The notes below the pieces were generated by a model that was given only the letters and a program-made list of their open reading frames with translations, was not told the origin of the DNA and made no database searches. Source: an uncultured Pelagibacteraceae bacterium (GTDB lineage: Bacteria; Pseudomonadota; Alphaproteobacteria; Pelagibacterales; Pelagibacteraceae). Taken from it: DNA of 64,000 nucleotides. Location of the stretch: the NCBI GenBank assembly GCA_902571955.1, contig CACGDZ010000001.1, positions 62,001 to 126,000 on the forward strand, in the 5' to 3' direction. Every line of letters starts with the position of its first letter. Within the stretch, counting starts at the first letter, position 1. Shown one piece after another: positions 17,704-26,910 of this stretch. The position numbers were made by a program, and so were the translations under genes.

Positions 17704-19380
17704 CCAGCTTCTCTCATTTGGATTTAAATATTTTGCTAGACTTGAATAAACTTCTAAATGATATTTAGACAGATAATTTTTCTCATAAATTGTTAATAAA
17801 TCAAAATTTATTAAATCTTTCTCAATAGGTGCCATTGTTAAATTTTGAAATGACATTCTTTTTTTTATTTTTTTAACATAAACTAAATTTTCAATCCTAA
17901 TTCCATATTCATTGGTTTTATAATATCCAGGTTCATTACTTAAAATCATACCTTCTCTTATTTTTACTGTATTTACTTTTGTAATAGATTGAGGTCCTTC
18001 ATGAACATTGAGAAAAAAACCAACTCCGTGTCCTGTACCATGTGCATAATCCAGGTTACTCATATTTAAAAATTTTCTCGCTTTTTTGTCAATTTTTTTA
18101 CCTGTGTCATCTTTGTTAATATCAGTCGTAGCAACAGCAATATGACCTTTTAATACTTTGGTAAAAATATTTTTTATTTTTGTATTTTGATTAGAAAAAC
18201 AAATTGTTCTTGTGACATCAGTTGTCCCATATTTATATTGTCCTCCTGAGTCACATAGTAAAATATCATTTCTATTAATAGTTCTGCATTTTTCTTTTTT
18301 TGCACGGTAATGTACAATAGCACCATTTTTACCTGAGCCTGCAATTGTATCAAAACTAGGATAGAGAAAGTTTTTATTTAATTTTCTAAAATTTTCTAAT
18401 TTCTTGGCTGCTTCTACTTCTGTAATTTTTTTTTTATTAATTTTTTTTATCCAAAATAAAAATTTAGTTAATGCTATTCCATCTAAGACATGAGCATTAA
18501 TCATATTCTTAATCTCAGTTTTATTTTTGATTGCTTTTAATAAATAAATAGGATCTTCTTTTTTCATGATTTTAAATTTAGACTTAATTAAATTTTCATA
18601 AAATATTGAACAAGATTTATCATCTATAATAAAGTTTTTTCCTTTAAGATGTAGTATTTTTCTTGGTAAAGTACGCACATCTAAAAATTCGTCTTTTTTA
18701 ATAATTTTATTTTTTAATAATTGCCTACATTTTTTGATACTACTTATAAGTATTAGTTTTTTTGATTTACTTACTATCAATCTTGAATTGGGAATTGGAC
18801 TATTGGGACCGTCTCCACCTCTTATATTTAAAGTCCACGCAACATTTTCTGGTGCAGTAATAAAAATATAATCACATTTATTTTTTTTTAAGTATTTAGT
18901 TATTTTATTTAATTTAGAATTAATGCTTTCACCAACAATACTTTCATCTAAAGAAAAAAATGGAATTGAATTATATTCTTTCTGTTTTTTAATTTCATCA
19001 ATTAGATTTTTTTCAACATATTTGATTTTATTATATTTTAAAAAATAATTTTTAACTTGAGTACTGGTAAATAATTTTGGATCTATGCCAAGTGTAAGAT
19101 TTTTAAACAAACTACAATTTATTAACTTTTCAAATCCATAAATTTTAAAATTTTTTCCACTCTCGATTTTACTTTGAATTGTATATCTTCCATCAGTAAA
19201 CAAATAATTTTTATTTTTAAGAATTATTGCTAAACCAGCAGATCCACTAAAGTTTGAGATCACCTCTAATCTATTTAATTTTGAGTATTCAGTAAAATAA
19301 TCGTCATTTTTTGGAATTACATATCCATCAATTTCATATTTCTTAAATTTACTTCTTAATTCTTTTACGTAATTTTTCAT
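17686..19380 (-). CDS. Xaa-Pro aminopeptidase (M24B family, three-domain type)
   Basis: Metallopeptidase that releases the N-terminal residue before a proline. The 564 residues match the long, three-domain form: two creatinase-like N-terminal domains and a C-terminal pita-bread fold. Metal ligands are visible in LLCDSGGQYKYGTTDVTRT, the HGTGHGVGFFLNVHEGP block, MILSNEPGYY and the glutamate of YGIRIENLVYV. It is cotranscribed with the helicase upstream, overlapping its stop by four bases, and converges on ligA. The substrate in this organism cannot be read from sequence; peptide turnover is the family role. Confidence 0.9.
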   Translation of the reverse strand: MKNYVKELRSKFKKYEIDGYVIPKNDDYFTEYSKLNRLEVISNFSGSAGLAIILKNKNYLFTDGRYTIQSKIESGKNFKIYGFEKLINCSLFKNLTLGIDPKLFTSTQVKNYFLKYNKIKYVEKNLIDEIKKQKEYNSIPFFSLDESIVGESINSKLNKITKYLKKNKCDYIFITAPENVAWTLNIRGGDGPNSPIPNSRLIVSKSKKLILISSIKKCRQLLKNKIIKKDEFLDVRTLPRKILHLKGKNFIIDDKSCSIFYENLIKSKFKIMKKEDPIYLLKAIKNKTEIKNMINAHVLDGIALTKFLFWIKKINKKKITEVEAAKKLENFRKLNKNFLYPSFDTIAGSGKNGAIVHYRAKKEKCRTINRNDILLCDSGGQYKYGTTDVTRTICFSNQNTKIKNIFTKVLKGHIAVATTDINKDDTGKKIDKKARKFLNMSNLDYAHGTGHGVGFFLNVHEGPQSITKVNTVKIREGMILSNEPGYYKTNEYGIRIENLVYVKKIKKRMSFQNLTMAPIEKDLINFDLLTIYEKNYLSKYHLEVYSSLAKYLNPNERSWLATFI

Positions 19381-21413
19381 TTAATTCTCTTTTGATATCT
19401 AATCCAACCAGGACTTCTTGTACCTTCCTCAATTTCAAAATCTTGATTAAAATCAAAATTATCATCATTATTAATTTCCTCGTCGAAGAATGAGTTTTTT
19501 TCTAAATGTTTTTCTGGAAGTTCATCAACAAATCTTGAAGCCATGCTATCAATCCAATCTCCTTGATAAAATCTATTCATTGAGAATGAAATTATAGCTT
19601 TTTTCTTTGCTCTAGTAATTCCCACATATGCTAAACGTCTTTCTTCCTCTAGGCCATTTTGACCCTTTTCTTCGATAGATTTTTGGTGTGGGAACAACCC
19701 TTCCTCCCATCCAGGTAAAAATACAACATCAAACTCTAAACCTTTTGCGGCATGCATAGTCATCATGTTAATTTTTTCGCCATCCCATTCTTGATCTACA
19801 GACGTTGCCAAAGAAACGTGTTCTAAAAAACTTTCTAGATTGTCAAATTCTTTCATTGCGCTCAATAACTCTTTAATATTTTCTAATCTATTTTCATTAT
19901 CCAAGTCTTTTTTATTTTTAAGCATTGCTGAATATCCTGATTCATCCAAAACAACTTGTAATAATTTTATATGACTTGATTTTTTTACAATTAAATCATT
20001 TCTCCACTTCATCAAAGAATTAATAAATAAACTAAGACCAATTTTAGCTTTCGGTTTAATCAAATTTTGATCAAGCATTTTTATTGACGCTCTTTCTAAA
20101 TTTAAATTATTTTCCTTAGCAAACTCATGAATATTTTTTAAAGTACTATCGCCTATGGATCTCTTAGGGTTATTTACTATTCTCTCAAAAGCCAAGTCAT
20201 CTCTTTCCTGATGAATTAATCTTAAATAGGCAACACAATCTTTAATTTCAGCTCTTTCGTAAAATTTCGTACCACCTAATATTCTATAAGGCATACCAAT
20301 TTTAAGAAATCTTTCTTCAAATTCACGTGTTTGAAAAATTGCTCTTACTAAAATTGCAATATTATTATAAGAAAACTTTTTTTTTATTTTTTTTTCAATT
20401 TCATCAGAAATACCAATTGCTTCATCTTTACCATTTTTAAAACAGTTTAATTGTACTGGATCACCCTTTTCCATAGTAGTGATTAATGTTTTTCCAACTC
20501 TATTTTGATTATTAGAAATCAGGTCTGAAGCCACAGATAAAATATTTTGGGAAGATCTATAATTTTGCTCTAATCTTATTACTTTTGTATTTTTATAAAT
20601 CTGATCAAACTCTAAAAAATTTTTTATTTCTGCACCCCTCCAACTATAAATAGATTGATCATCATCCCCTACACAGCAAATATTTTTATTTTTTTCTGAA
20701 AGGAGATTAAGCCACTTACTTTGAATAAAATTTGTATCTTGATATTCATCAACAAGAATATATTTAAAATTTTTTGAATATATCTCTCTAATATCTAAAT
20801 TGAATTCTAAAATTTTTACAGCATGTAATATAAGATCACCAAAGTCACAAGAGTTAAGGTCTGTTAATTTTTGTTGATAAATTTTATAGAGTGGAAGAAT
20901 TGTTTTTTCATAAAGATCTTTTTTATTTATTATTACTTCATTTGGATAATATCCTTTATTTTTCCAACGATCAATTATTGCCAATATAAACCTCGGAGAC
21001 AATTGTTTGATGTCAATATTTTCAGCTTTACAAATATTTTTAATAAGTCTGATCTGATCATCTGTATCAATAATTGTAAAATTAGAATTAAGATTTGCAG
21101 CAGATGCATGTTTTCGCAATAATTTTGCACAAATAGAATGAAATGTACCTAGCCATGAAAGTCCGACTGCAGTAGAGCCAAGTATTTTGCTGACTCTATT
21201 TTGCATCTCTTTAGCAGCCTTATTTGTGAATGTTACTGCCAAGATTTGATTTGGAAATGCCTTTTTTTCTTTAATAATATTAGCAATTCTAGAAGTTAAA
21301 ACTTTTGTTTTTCCAGATCCGGCCCCAGCCACAATCAAAAGTGGGCCATCTAAATAGAGAACGGCTTCTTTTTGTGCATCATTTAAATTTTTTAAATAAT
21401 CTTTATTTATCAT
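19377..21413 (-). CDS. uvrD: UvrD/PcrA-type superfamily 1 DNA helicase
   Basis: ATP-dependent 3'-5' DNA helicase for nucleotide excision and mismatch repair. In the 678 residues the Q motif (LNDAQKEAV) is followed by the Walker A loop GAGSGKT at 30-36, motif Ia (AVTFTNKAAKEM), Walker B (YILVDEYQDTN), motif III (CCVGDDDQSIYSWRGA), motif IV (VIRLEQNYRSS), motif V (MTMHAAKGLEFDVVFLPG) and motif VI (EERRLAYVGITRAKK). It is slightly shorter than the usual 700-plus residues, mainly at the C-terminus. UvrD and PcrA cannot be separated by motif; UvrD is the usual name in Proteobacteria. It shares a four-base overlap with the downstream aminopeptidase. Confidence 0.93.
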   Translation of the reverse strand: MINKDYLKNLNDAQKEAVLYLDGPLLIVAGAGSGKTKVLTSRIANIIKEKKAFPNQILAVTFTNKAAKEMQNRVSKILGSTAVGLSWLGTFHSICAKLLRKHASAANLNSNFTIIDTDDQIRLIKNICKAENIDIKQLSPRFILAIIDRWKNKGYYPNEVIINKKDLYEKTILPLYKIYQQKLTDLNSCDFGDLILHAVKILEFNLDIREIYSKNFKYILVDEYQDTNFIQSKWLNLLSEKNKNICCVGDDDQSIYSWRGAEIKNFLEFDQIYKNTKVIRLEQNYRSSQNILSVASDLISNNQNRVGKTLITTMEKGDPVQLNCFKNGKDEAIGISDEIEKKIKKKFSYNNIAILVRAIFQTREFEERFLKIGMPYRILGGTKFYERAEIKDCVAYLRLIHQERDDLAFERIVNNPKRSIGDSTLKNIHEFAKENNLNLERASIKMLDQNLIKPKAKIGLSLFINSLMKWRNDLIVKKSSHIKLLQVVLDESGYSAMLKNKKDLDNENRLENIKELLSAMKEFDNLESFLEHVSLATSVDQEWDGEKINMMTMHAAKGLEFDVVFLPGWEEGLFPHQKSIEEKGQNGLEEERRLAYVGITRAKKKAIISFSMNRFYQGDWIDSMASRFVDELPEKHLEKNSFFDEEINNDDNFDFNQDFEIEEGTRSPGWIRYQKRIK

Positions 21414-21446
21414 TTAAAATAATACTTTATAAACTCTCTTAATTTT

Positions 21447-22937
21447 ATGAGTAAAAAAAATTTTTTCTTAAAATATTTAAGTAACATTAGTAATTTTATT
21501 AATAGTCTTTTAGAAAAAAATTTAAACAAGTTAAATTTAAAAAATCATCGCTATTTAATAAAAAATAACAAAATAATTTTAACTATTGTCGCACTTTTTC
21601 TAGTATTTATATCTTATTTATTATTGCCATCATTTTATAAGCAATCAGAAGTTTCTAATAAATTAAGAAATGAGATTAAGAGTAAATTTGATATAGATTT
21701 AAAATTTTCAAAAAGTATAAAATATAATATTTTTCCCAGACCTCACTTCATTACAAGTCAGCTAAACATTTTTGATGATAAAAACAACATTTCAAAAATT
21801 GAAAAATTAAAAGTTTTTATATCAATCAATAATCTTTTTTCATTAAATAATATTCAACTTAAAGATGTAATTTTTGAAAAAGCAAATTTTAATCTTAATA
21901 AAGAAAATTATAATTTTTTCACTCAACTTTTAAACAAAAATTTTAAAAATGGAAATTTAGTGATAAAAAATAGTAAAATTTTCTTTAGGAATTCAGTTGA
22001 AGAAGTATTGTTTATAAACAAAATTTTGAAAATCAAATATTACTTTGAACCAAAAGAAACAAAAAATATCTTTTATTCTGAAAATGAAATTTTTAACGTT
22101 CCTTTTTCAATGGACTCATTTTTCAATAAAGATAAAAGTAAAATTTTTTCTAATTTAAATCTTAGTTTAATAAAATTTAAGATTGAAAATGAGCTAATAT
22201 ATGGCAAAGAAAATAAAATAGGTAAATCAGAAATTATTTTTAATAAATTGAAAAGAACTGCAGAATATAAAATAGAGGAAAGTTACTTTAATTTTAAAAT
22301 TTTTGATAAAAAAGATAAACCAAACATATTTTATGAAGGAAAGTTTAATTTTAAACCCTTTTATGCAAATATTAATGGTGACTTGAATGAAATTAATTTA
22401 AATTATATTTTTGGAGCCAATGCTATAGTGGCTCAACTTTTAAAAACTGAAATATTTAACAATAAAAATATCGATTTTGAATTAAATATAAATGCAGATA
22501 GTATTTATAAAAATATTAATTTTAAAAATATTAATTTTAATTCAAAAATCAAAAATGGATTAATTGATATAGACGAGACAAAATTTGAATGGAAAAATTT
22601 TGCAAATTTTGAATTGTTAGACAGTCTAATTTTTATTAGAGATGGTGAATTAGTTTTGGATGGAAAATTAAATATTACCATTAACAATTATAACGAAATT
22701 TATAAGTTTCTTCTTACTCCAAAAAATTATAGGAATAAAATTAAACATATAGATTTAAACTTTAGTTATAATTTTGACCAAAACTTAGCAGAATTAAAAG
22801 ATATAAAAATTGATAATAAAATTAATCAAAATGTAAATAAAATTTTAAATAATGTGATTTTAAAAAGTGACAATTTTCAAAATAAAATTTATTTTAAAAA
22901 TTTATTAAATGCAGCAATTAAAAGTTATGCTGGATAG
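21447..22937 (+). CDS. AsmA-like membrane-anchored protein
   Basis: A 496-residue protein with a basic N-terminal tail and one hydrophobic helix at about 43-61, followed by a large region predicted to face the periplasm. The stretch after the helix follows the AsmA N-terminal pattern: a helix, then a strand with KSIKYNIFPRPHF, then LKVFISINNLFSLNNIQLKDVIFEKANF. AsmA-family proteins form long grooved beta structures and are implicated in lipid movement to the outer membrane. The sequence is extremely rich in asparagine, lysine and phenylalanine and poorly conserved. It reads divergently from uvrD across a 33-base gap and converges on fumC, overlapping its 3' end by 13 bases. Confidence 0.65.
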   Translation: MSKKNFFLKYLSNISNFINSLLEKNLNKLNLKNHRYLIKNNKIILTIVALFLVFISYLLLPSFYKQSEVSNKLRNEIKSKFDIDLKFSKSIKYNIFPRPHFITSQLNIFDDKNNISKIEKLKVFISINNLFSLNNIQLKDVIFEKANFNLNKENYNFFTQLLNKNFKNGNLVIKNSKIFFRNSVEEVLFINKILKIKYYFEPKETKNIFYSENEIFNVPFSMDSFFNKDKSKIFSNLNLSLIKFKIENELIYGKENKIGKSEIIFNKLKRTAEYKIEESYFNFKIFDKKDKPNIFYEGKFNFKPFYANINGDLNEINLNYIFGANAIVAQLLKTEIFNNKNIDFELNINADSIYKNINFKNINFNSKIKNGLIDIDETKFEWKNFANFELLDSLIFIRDGELVLDGKLNITINNYNEIYKFLLTPKNYRNKIKHIDLNFSYNFDQNLAELKDIKIDNKINQNVNKILNNVILKSDNFQNKIYFKNLLNAAIKSYAG

Positions 22938-24313
22938 ATCATTTTTTTAGGATCAACTATTTTATTATAATCTTTTTCGCTTATTAATCCTGTCTTTAAA
23001 GCCTCATGTTTTAAAGTACTATTATTCTTAAGTGCAAATTTTGCAATTTTCGCAGCATTATCGTAACCGATATGTGGAGCTAGTGCTGTAACAAGCATTA
23101 ATGAATTATCAAGATGTTCCTGTATTTTTTTCTTATTGGCTTTAATTCCTTTAACACAATAGTTAGCGAAATTTTTTGTACTATCAGCGATCAAGTCAAT
23201 TGATTGTAAAATATTATGAGCAATTAACGGCTTAAAAACATTAAGTTCAAAATGTCCATGAGATCCCGCTATTGTTATACCGTTATGATTTCCAATAACT
23301 TTAACACAAACCATTGTGACAGCCTCGCACTGTGTTGGATTTACTTTTCCTGGCATTATAGACGAGCCTGGTTCATTTTCAGGAAGAATTAATTCTCCAT
23401 AACCAGCTCTGGGTCCTGAGGCTAGGAAACGAATATCATTAGATATTTTCATTAAAGCTACTGCACAAGTATTTAAAGACCCGGAAAAATTCACAATTGC
23501 ATCATGTGCTGCAAGTTCAGCAAATTTATTTGGGGCTGGGTTAAATTTTATTTTTGTGAATTTTGCTATCTCTTTAACAATTTTTCTATCGAAATTTTTT
23601 TTTGAATTTATTCCAGTGCCAACAGCTGTTCCACCTTGAGCAAGAAATAAAATTTCTTTCAATGCATATTCTATTCTTTGTATACTTTTTTTTACTTGAA
23701 AATGATATCCTGAAAACTCCTGCCCGAGAGATAATGGCGTAGCATCTTGTAAATGGGTTCTTCCAATTTTTACTATATTTTTAAATTGACTCGATTTTTT
23801 TTTTAACTCTTTCTCTAAAATTTTTAAGCTTGGTAGCATTTTAGATATTGTTTCTTTAGCTATAGAGATATGCATTGCGGTTGGAAAAACGTCATTGGTA
23901 GATTGAGATTTGTTCACATCGTCATTTGGATGAACTGGTTTTTTACTACCTTTTTTTCCACCCAAAATTTCTATAGCTCTATTAGCTATTACCTCATTTA
24001 CATTCATATTTGTTTGAGTACCTGAACCTGTCTGCCAAACTTTTAAAGGAAAATTTTCATCTAATTTACCTTTAATAACTTCATCTGATGCTTTGATTAT
24101 TGCTTTAGAAATTTTACCATCGATTAATTTATCTTTAGCATGTACAATTGCAGCTGATCTTTTAATAATTGCAATTGATTTAATGATTGAAATATTAACT
24201 AAAATTTTTCCAATATTAAAAAATTTATTGGATCTTTGAGTAGATGCGCCCCAATACTTATCATTTGGGACATTTATGCTTCCAATACTGTCAAATTCTT
24301 TTCTTAATTTCAT
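22925..24313 (-). CDS. fumC: Class II fumarate hydratase FumC
   Basis: Converts fumarate to L-malate in the TCA cycle, with no iron-sulfur cluster needed. The 462 residues show RKEFDSIGSINVPNDKYWGA at the start, the substrate-binding TGSGTQTNMNVNEVIANRA, HPNDDVNKSQSTND, the IGRTHLQDATPL region, and the superfamily signature GSSIMPGKVNPTQ around residues 314-326 containing the catalytic loop serine. Aspartase shares this fold, but the overall pattern and the SQSTND / HPNDDVN motifs fit fumarase. It is divergent from the small MazG-like gene across a 67-base gap. Confidence 0.95.
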   Translation of the reverse strand: MKLRKEFDSIGSINVPNDKYWGASTQRSNKFFNIGKILVNISIIKSIAIIKRSAAIVHAKDKLIDGKISKAIIKASDEVIKGKLDENFPLKVWQTGSGTQTNMNVNEVIANRAIEILGGKKGSKKPVHPNDDVNKSQSTNDVFPTAMHISIAKETISKMLPSLKILEKELKKKSSQFKNIVKIGRTHLQDATPLSLGQEFSGYHFQVKKSIQRIEYALKEILFLAQGGTAVGTGINSKKNFDRKIVKEIAKFTKIKFNPAPNKFAELAAHDAIVNFSGSLNTCAVALMKISNDIRFLASGPRAGYGELILPENEPGSSIMPGKVNPTQCEAVTMVCVKVIGNHNGITIAGSHGHFELNVFKPLIAHNILQSIDLIADSTKNFANYCVKGIKANKKKIQEHLDNSLMLVTALAPHIGYDNAAKIAKFALKNNSTLKHEALKTGLISEKDYNKIVDPKKMIYPA

Positions 24314-24380
24314 TGATTAATTTTTAAGCAACAAATAATTATTAACATACAATAATTTTTTAAAAACATACAGGAGCATT

Positions 24381-24752
24381 ATGTCGAATTTTAGTAAAGT
24401 AGGTACATTCATGAAAACTTTTGGTCAGGAAGTTAAAACAAAACCATCATTTAGTACTGAAAAAATAAATAAATTGAGAATAAATCTTATTAAAGAAGAA
24501 TTAGAGGAACTTACAGAAGCTATGAATAATAAGGATTTATTGGAAGTAGCTGATGCGCTAACGGACATATTATATGTTACTTATGGAGCAGGACATGCAT
24601 TTGGAATTGATTTGGATAAATGTTTTGAAGAGGTTCAAAACTCCAATATGAGTAAGTTAGATGAAAATGGCAAACCAATTTATAATGAATCTGGAAAAGT
24701 TATGAAAGGGCCTAACTATTTTAAACCAGACTTATCTAAGTTTGTGAATTAG
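24381..24752 (+). CDS. MazG/HisE-like nucleoside triphosphate pyrophosphohydrolase
   Basis: A 123-residue protein of the all-alpha PRA-PH/MazG superfamily. The metal-binding pattern is readable: LIKEELEELTEAM supplies the EE-x-x-E helix and EVADALTDILYVTYG supplies the later acidic residues. The family includes dCTP/dUTP pyrophosphatases and phosphoribosyl-ATP pyrophosphohydrolase. The downstream sequence (FEEVQNSNMSKLDENGKPI) matches a subfamily often annotated as nucleotide-sanitising. It stands alone rather than in a his operon, so a histidine role is unlikely. An SD-like AGGAG precedes the ATG. Its end overlaps the convergent nadC gene by four bases. Confidence 0.8.
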   Translation: MSNFSKVGTFMKTFGQEVKTKPSFSTEKINKLRINLIKEELEELTEAMNNKDLLEVADALTDILYVTYGAGHAFGIDLDKCFEEVQNSNMSKLDENGKPIYNESGKVMKGPNYFKPDLSKFVN

Positions 24753-25582
24753 ATTTCTAGCTTATAGTCAATCGCAGGAGCACTGTGTGTAATACTGCCA
24801 ACAGATATTCTATCAACTCCAGTTGACGCAACAGCTTTGATAGTTTTTAAAGTAATATTTCCAGAAGCTTCAGTTTCATAAAATTTTTTAGCAATTTTAA
24901 CACCATGTTTAAGATTTTTAACACTCATATTATCGAGTAGGACAGTATTAAATTTTAGACCTAATATTGATTTAAGCTGTTTAATTGTATCAACTTCGAC
25001 AGTAATTTTTTTTCCTTTTTTGTTATTAATAGCTTTTAAAACTAAACTATTTAAATCTGAAGTAGCAATATGGTTATCTTTAATTAAATATTCATCGCTT
25101 AAATTAAATCTATGATTTGTGCCACCACCTAATTTAACAGCATATTTTTGGATAACTCTTAAGTTTGGAATTGTTTTTCTTGTACAACAAATCTTAGTTT
25201 TTTTTCCAGCTAGTTTAACAAATTCATTAGTCTTAGTTGCTATTCCAGAAATATGAGACAAAAAATTTAAAGCTACTCTTTCTGCGATTAGAATATTTTT
25301 TACATTACCTTTAATTAAAGCTACTAAATTTCCTTTTTTAACTCTAGAACCATCTTTTTTCTTAGCAACGAATTTTATTTTATCGTCAATTAATGCAAAA
25401 GATTGTTTGGCAAATAATAACCCTCCAACAATTGCACTTTGATTTGAAATTAATTTAACTGTTAACACTTTATTATTATTAATTAAACTTGAAGTGATAT
25501 CTCCTGAGGGATAAAGATCTTCATTCAACGCTAGCTTAGCTGTACTTTTGATAAATTCTTTGCTTAGTTTAATTTTTGACAC
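24749..25582 (-). CDS. nadC: Nicotinate-nucleotide pyrophosphorylase NadC
   Basis: Decarboxylating enzyme that converts quinolinate and PRPP to nicotinate mononucleotide in de novo NAD synthesis. The 277 residues include DITSSLI, ERVALNFLSHISGIAT, the arginine-containing CTRKTIPNLRVIQKYAV substrate loop, GGGTNHRFNLSDEYLIKDNHI and the C-terminal LKTIKAVASTGVDRISVGSITHS. It follows nadA by four bases and is presumably in the same transcript, so the two steps after iminoaspartate are encoded together. The aspartate oxidase or dehydrogenase that makes iminoaspartate is not in the window. Confidence 0.95.
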   Translation of the reverse strand: MSKIKLSKEFIKSTAKLALNEDLYPSGDITSSLINNNKVLTVKLISNQSAIVGGLLFAKQSFALIDDKIKFVAKKKDGSRVKKGNLVALIKGNVKNILIAERVALNFLSHISGIATKTNEFVKLAGKKTKICCTRKTIPNLRVIQKYAVKLGGGTNHRFNLSDEYLIKDNHIATSDLNSLVLKAINNKKGKKITVEVDTIKQLKSILGLKFNTVLLDNMSVKNLKHGVKIAKKFYETEASGNITLKTIKAVASTGVDRISVGSITHSAPAIDYKLEI

Positions 25583-25586
25583 TTAA

Positions 25587-26576
25587 TTATCTGCCAATGG
25601 CTGCCATTCTTTCTACAGATATTCTGGCTTTATCAATCGTTTCTTTGTCCATGATAATTTCTCCAGTCTCGTTTTCTAAACAATCTAATATCTTTGGAAG
25701 TGTAATTTTTTTCATATGTGGACACATATTACATGGCTTAACAAAGTCCACATTTGGATTTTCTATTTGAATATTGTCACTCATTGAGCACTCAGTAACC
25801 ATCATTACTTTTTTTGGTTGATTATTTTTTACATATTTTATCATTCCAGATGTTGATCCGGCAAAATCACTTGCTTCAATTACATCAGGAGGACATTCTG
25901 GATGCGCAATAATTTTAATTCCTGGATTATTTTTTCTTATGTCTTCTATTTCTTTTTTATTAAATTGATCATGGACGATGCAAATTCCTTTCCAAGAAAT
26001 TATTTCAACATCAGTTTGTGAAGCAACATATTTAGCCAAGTAATCATCAGGTAAAAATATTACTCTTTTTACTCCGAGTGATTTAACTATTTTAACTGCA
26101 TTAGCAGAAGTACAACAAATATCTGTTTCTGCCTTAACTTCTGCTGATGTATTGACATAAGATACAACAGGAACGCCTGGGTATTTTTCTTTTAACAACC
26201 TAACATCTTTACCTGTGATAGATGATGATAAAGAGCATCCAGCATCCATATCAGGAAGAATAACTTTTTTATCAGGGCTCATTAATTTTGCAGTTTCTGC
26301 CATGAAATGTACTCCAGCCATTAAAATAATATCAGCTGAAGTTTTTGAGGCTTCTATCGCTAATGCAAGAGAGTCTGCAGAAAAATCCGCAACACCATGA
26401 TAAATTTCTGGAGTTTGATAATTGTGGGCTAGAATTACAGCATTTTTTTCTTTTTTTAATTTATTAATTTTATGAATATACGGAGCATGAATTGACCATT
26501 CAATTTCAGGAATAACCTTAGAAATTTTTTGATAAATAGGATCTGTTGCTTTCCGTACTTCTTGTGTAAATTCCAT
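25587..26576 (-). CDS. nadA: Quinolinate synthase NadA
   Basis: Iron-sulfur enzyme that condenses iminoaspartate with dihydroxyacetone phosphate to give quinolinate. Motifs: [30 protein letters not shown], the [12 protein letters not shown] loop, [29 protein letters not shown] and the C-terminal [14 protein letters not shown]; the three cluster cysteines typical of the family lie in the DAGC, DICC and MCPHM contexts. I prefer the ATG at 26576 (329 residues) over an in-frame TTG at 26591, since alphaproteobacterial NadA begins near this point. nadC follows by four bases. Confidence 0.94.
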   Translation of the reverse strand: MEFTQEVRKATDPIYQKISKVIPEIEWSIHAPYIHKINKLKKEKNAVILAHNYQTPEIYHGVADFSADSLALAIEASKTSADIILMAGVHFMAETAKLMSPDKKVILPDMDAGCSLSSSITGKDVRLLKEKYPGVPVVSYVNTSAEVKAETDICCTSANAVKIVKSLGVKRVIFLPDDYLAKYVASQTDVEIISWKGICIVHDQFNKKEIEDIRKNNPGIKIIAHPECPPDVIEASDFAGSTSGMIKYVKNNQPKKVMMVTECSMSDNIQIENPNVDFVKPCNMCPHMKKITLPKILDCLENETGEIIMDKETIDKARISVERMAAIGR

Positions 26577-26631
26577 GAAGATTTTTACCAATTTGAATCA
26601 TGATTGTCATTCATTTATTATGGGACATATC

Positions 26632-26717
26632 GCGGTCGTGCTGAAATTGGTAGACAGGCACGGTTGAGGGCCGTGTGGACCTAGTCCATGAGAGTTCGAG
26701 TCTCTCCGACCGCACCA
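26632..26717 (+). tRNA. tRNA-Leu (anticodon GAG)
   Basis: The acceptor stem pairs GCGGTCG at the 5' end with CGACCGC near the 3' end, followed by an encoded ACCA. The D arm holds TGGTAGACAGGCA, the anticodon arm pairs CACGG with CCGTG around the seven-base loop TTGAGGG, placing anticodon GAG at 26666-26668, and the T arm contains GAGTTCGAGTCTC. The long variable arm (TGGACCTAGTCCA, which folds on itself) identifies a class II tRNA; with GAG it is leucine, reading CUC and CUU. It lies between nadA, which is divergent, and a small membrane protein gene on the same strand. Confidence 0.97.
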
Positions 26718-26743
26718 AAATGAATTTTATATAGGAGTTTTTG

Positions 26744-26905
26744 ATGGATAAATTACTTTCAGTAATATTTATGGTCGGGGTTTTGCTTTTAGTTCTTCCA
26801 AGTTTTTTACAATCAAATTCTCAATTAAAACAATTTTTTAAAAATCTCAGTATTTGGATTTTTATAGTTTTTATAATTTTAATGATTGTTTATTTATTTA
26901 AATAA
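26744..26905 (+). CDS. Small two-helix membrane protein (53 residues), unknown function
   Basis: An unlisted short frame begins with ATG after an SD-like AGGAG (26734-26738) and encodes MDKLLSVIFMVGVLLLVLPS..., ending TAA at 26903-26905. Two hydrophobic segments (about residues 4-22 and 36-52) flank a short polar loop containing QSNSQLKQFFKN, so it is probably an inner-membrane hairpin. The coding case rests on the good ribosome site, uninterrupted frame, and the fact that it fills the only gap between the tRNA and the next gene. I do not recognise a family. Confidence 0.6.
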   Translation: MDKLLSVIFMVGVLLLVLPSFLQSNSQLKQFFKNLSIWIFIVFIILMIVYLFK

Positions 26906-26910
26906 GAAAA

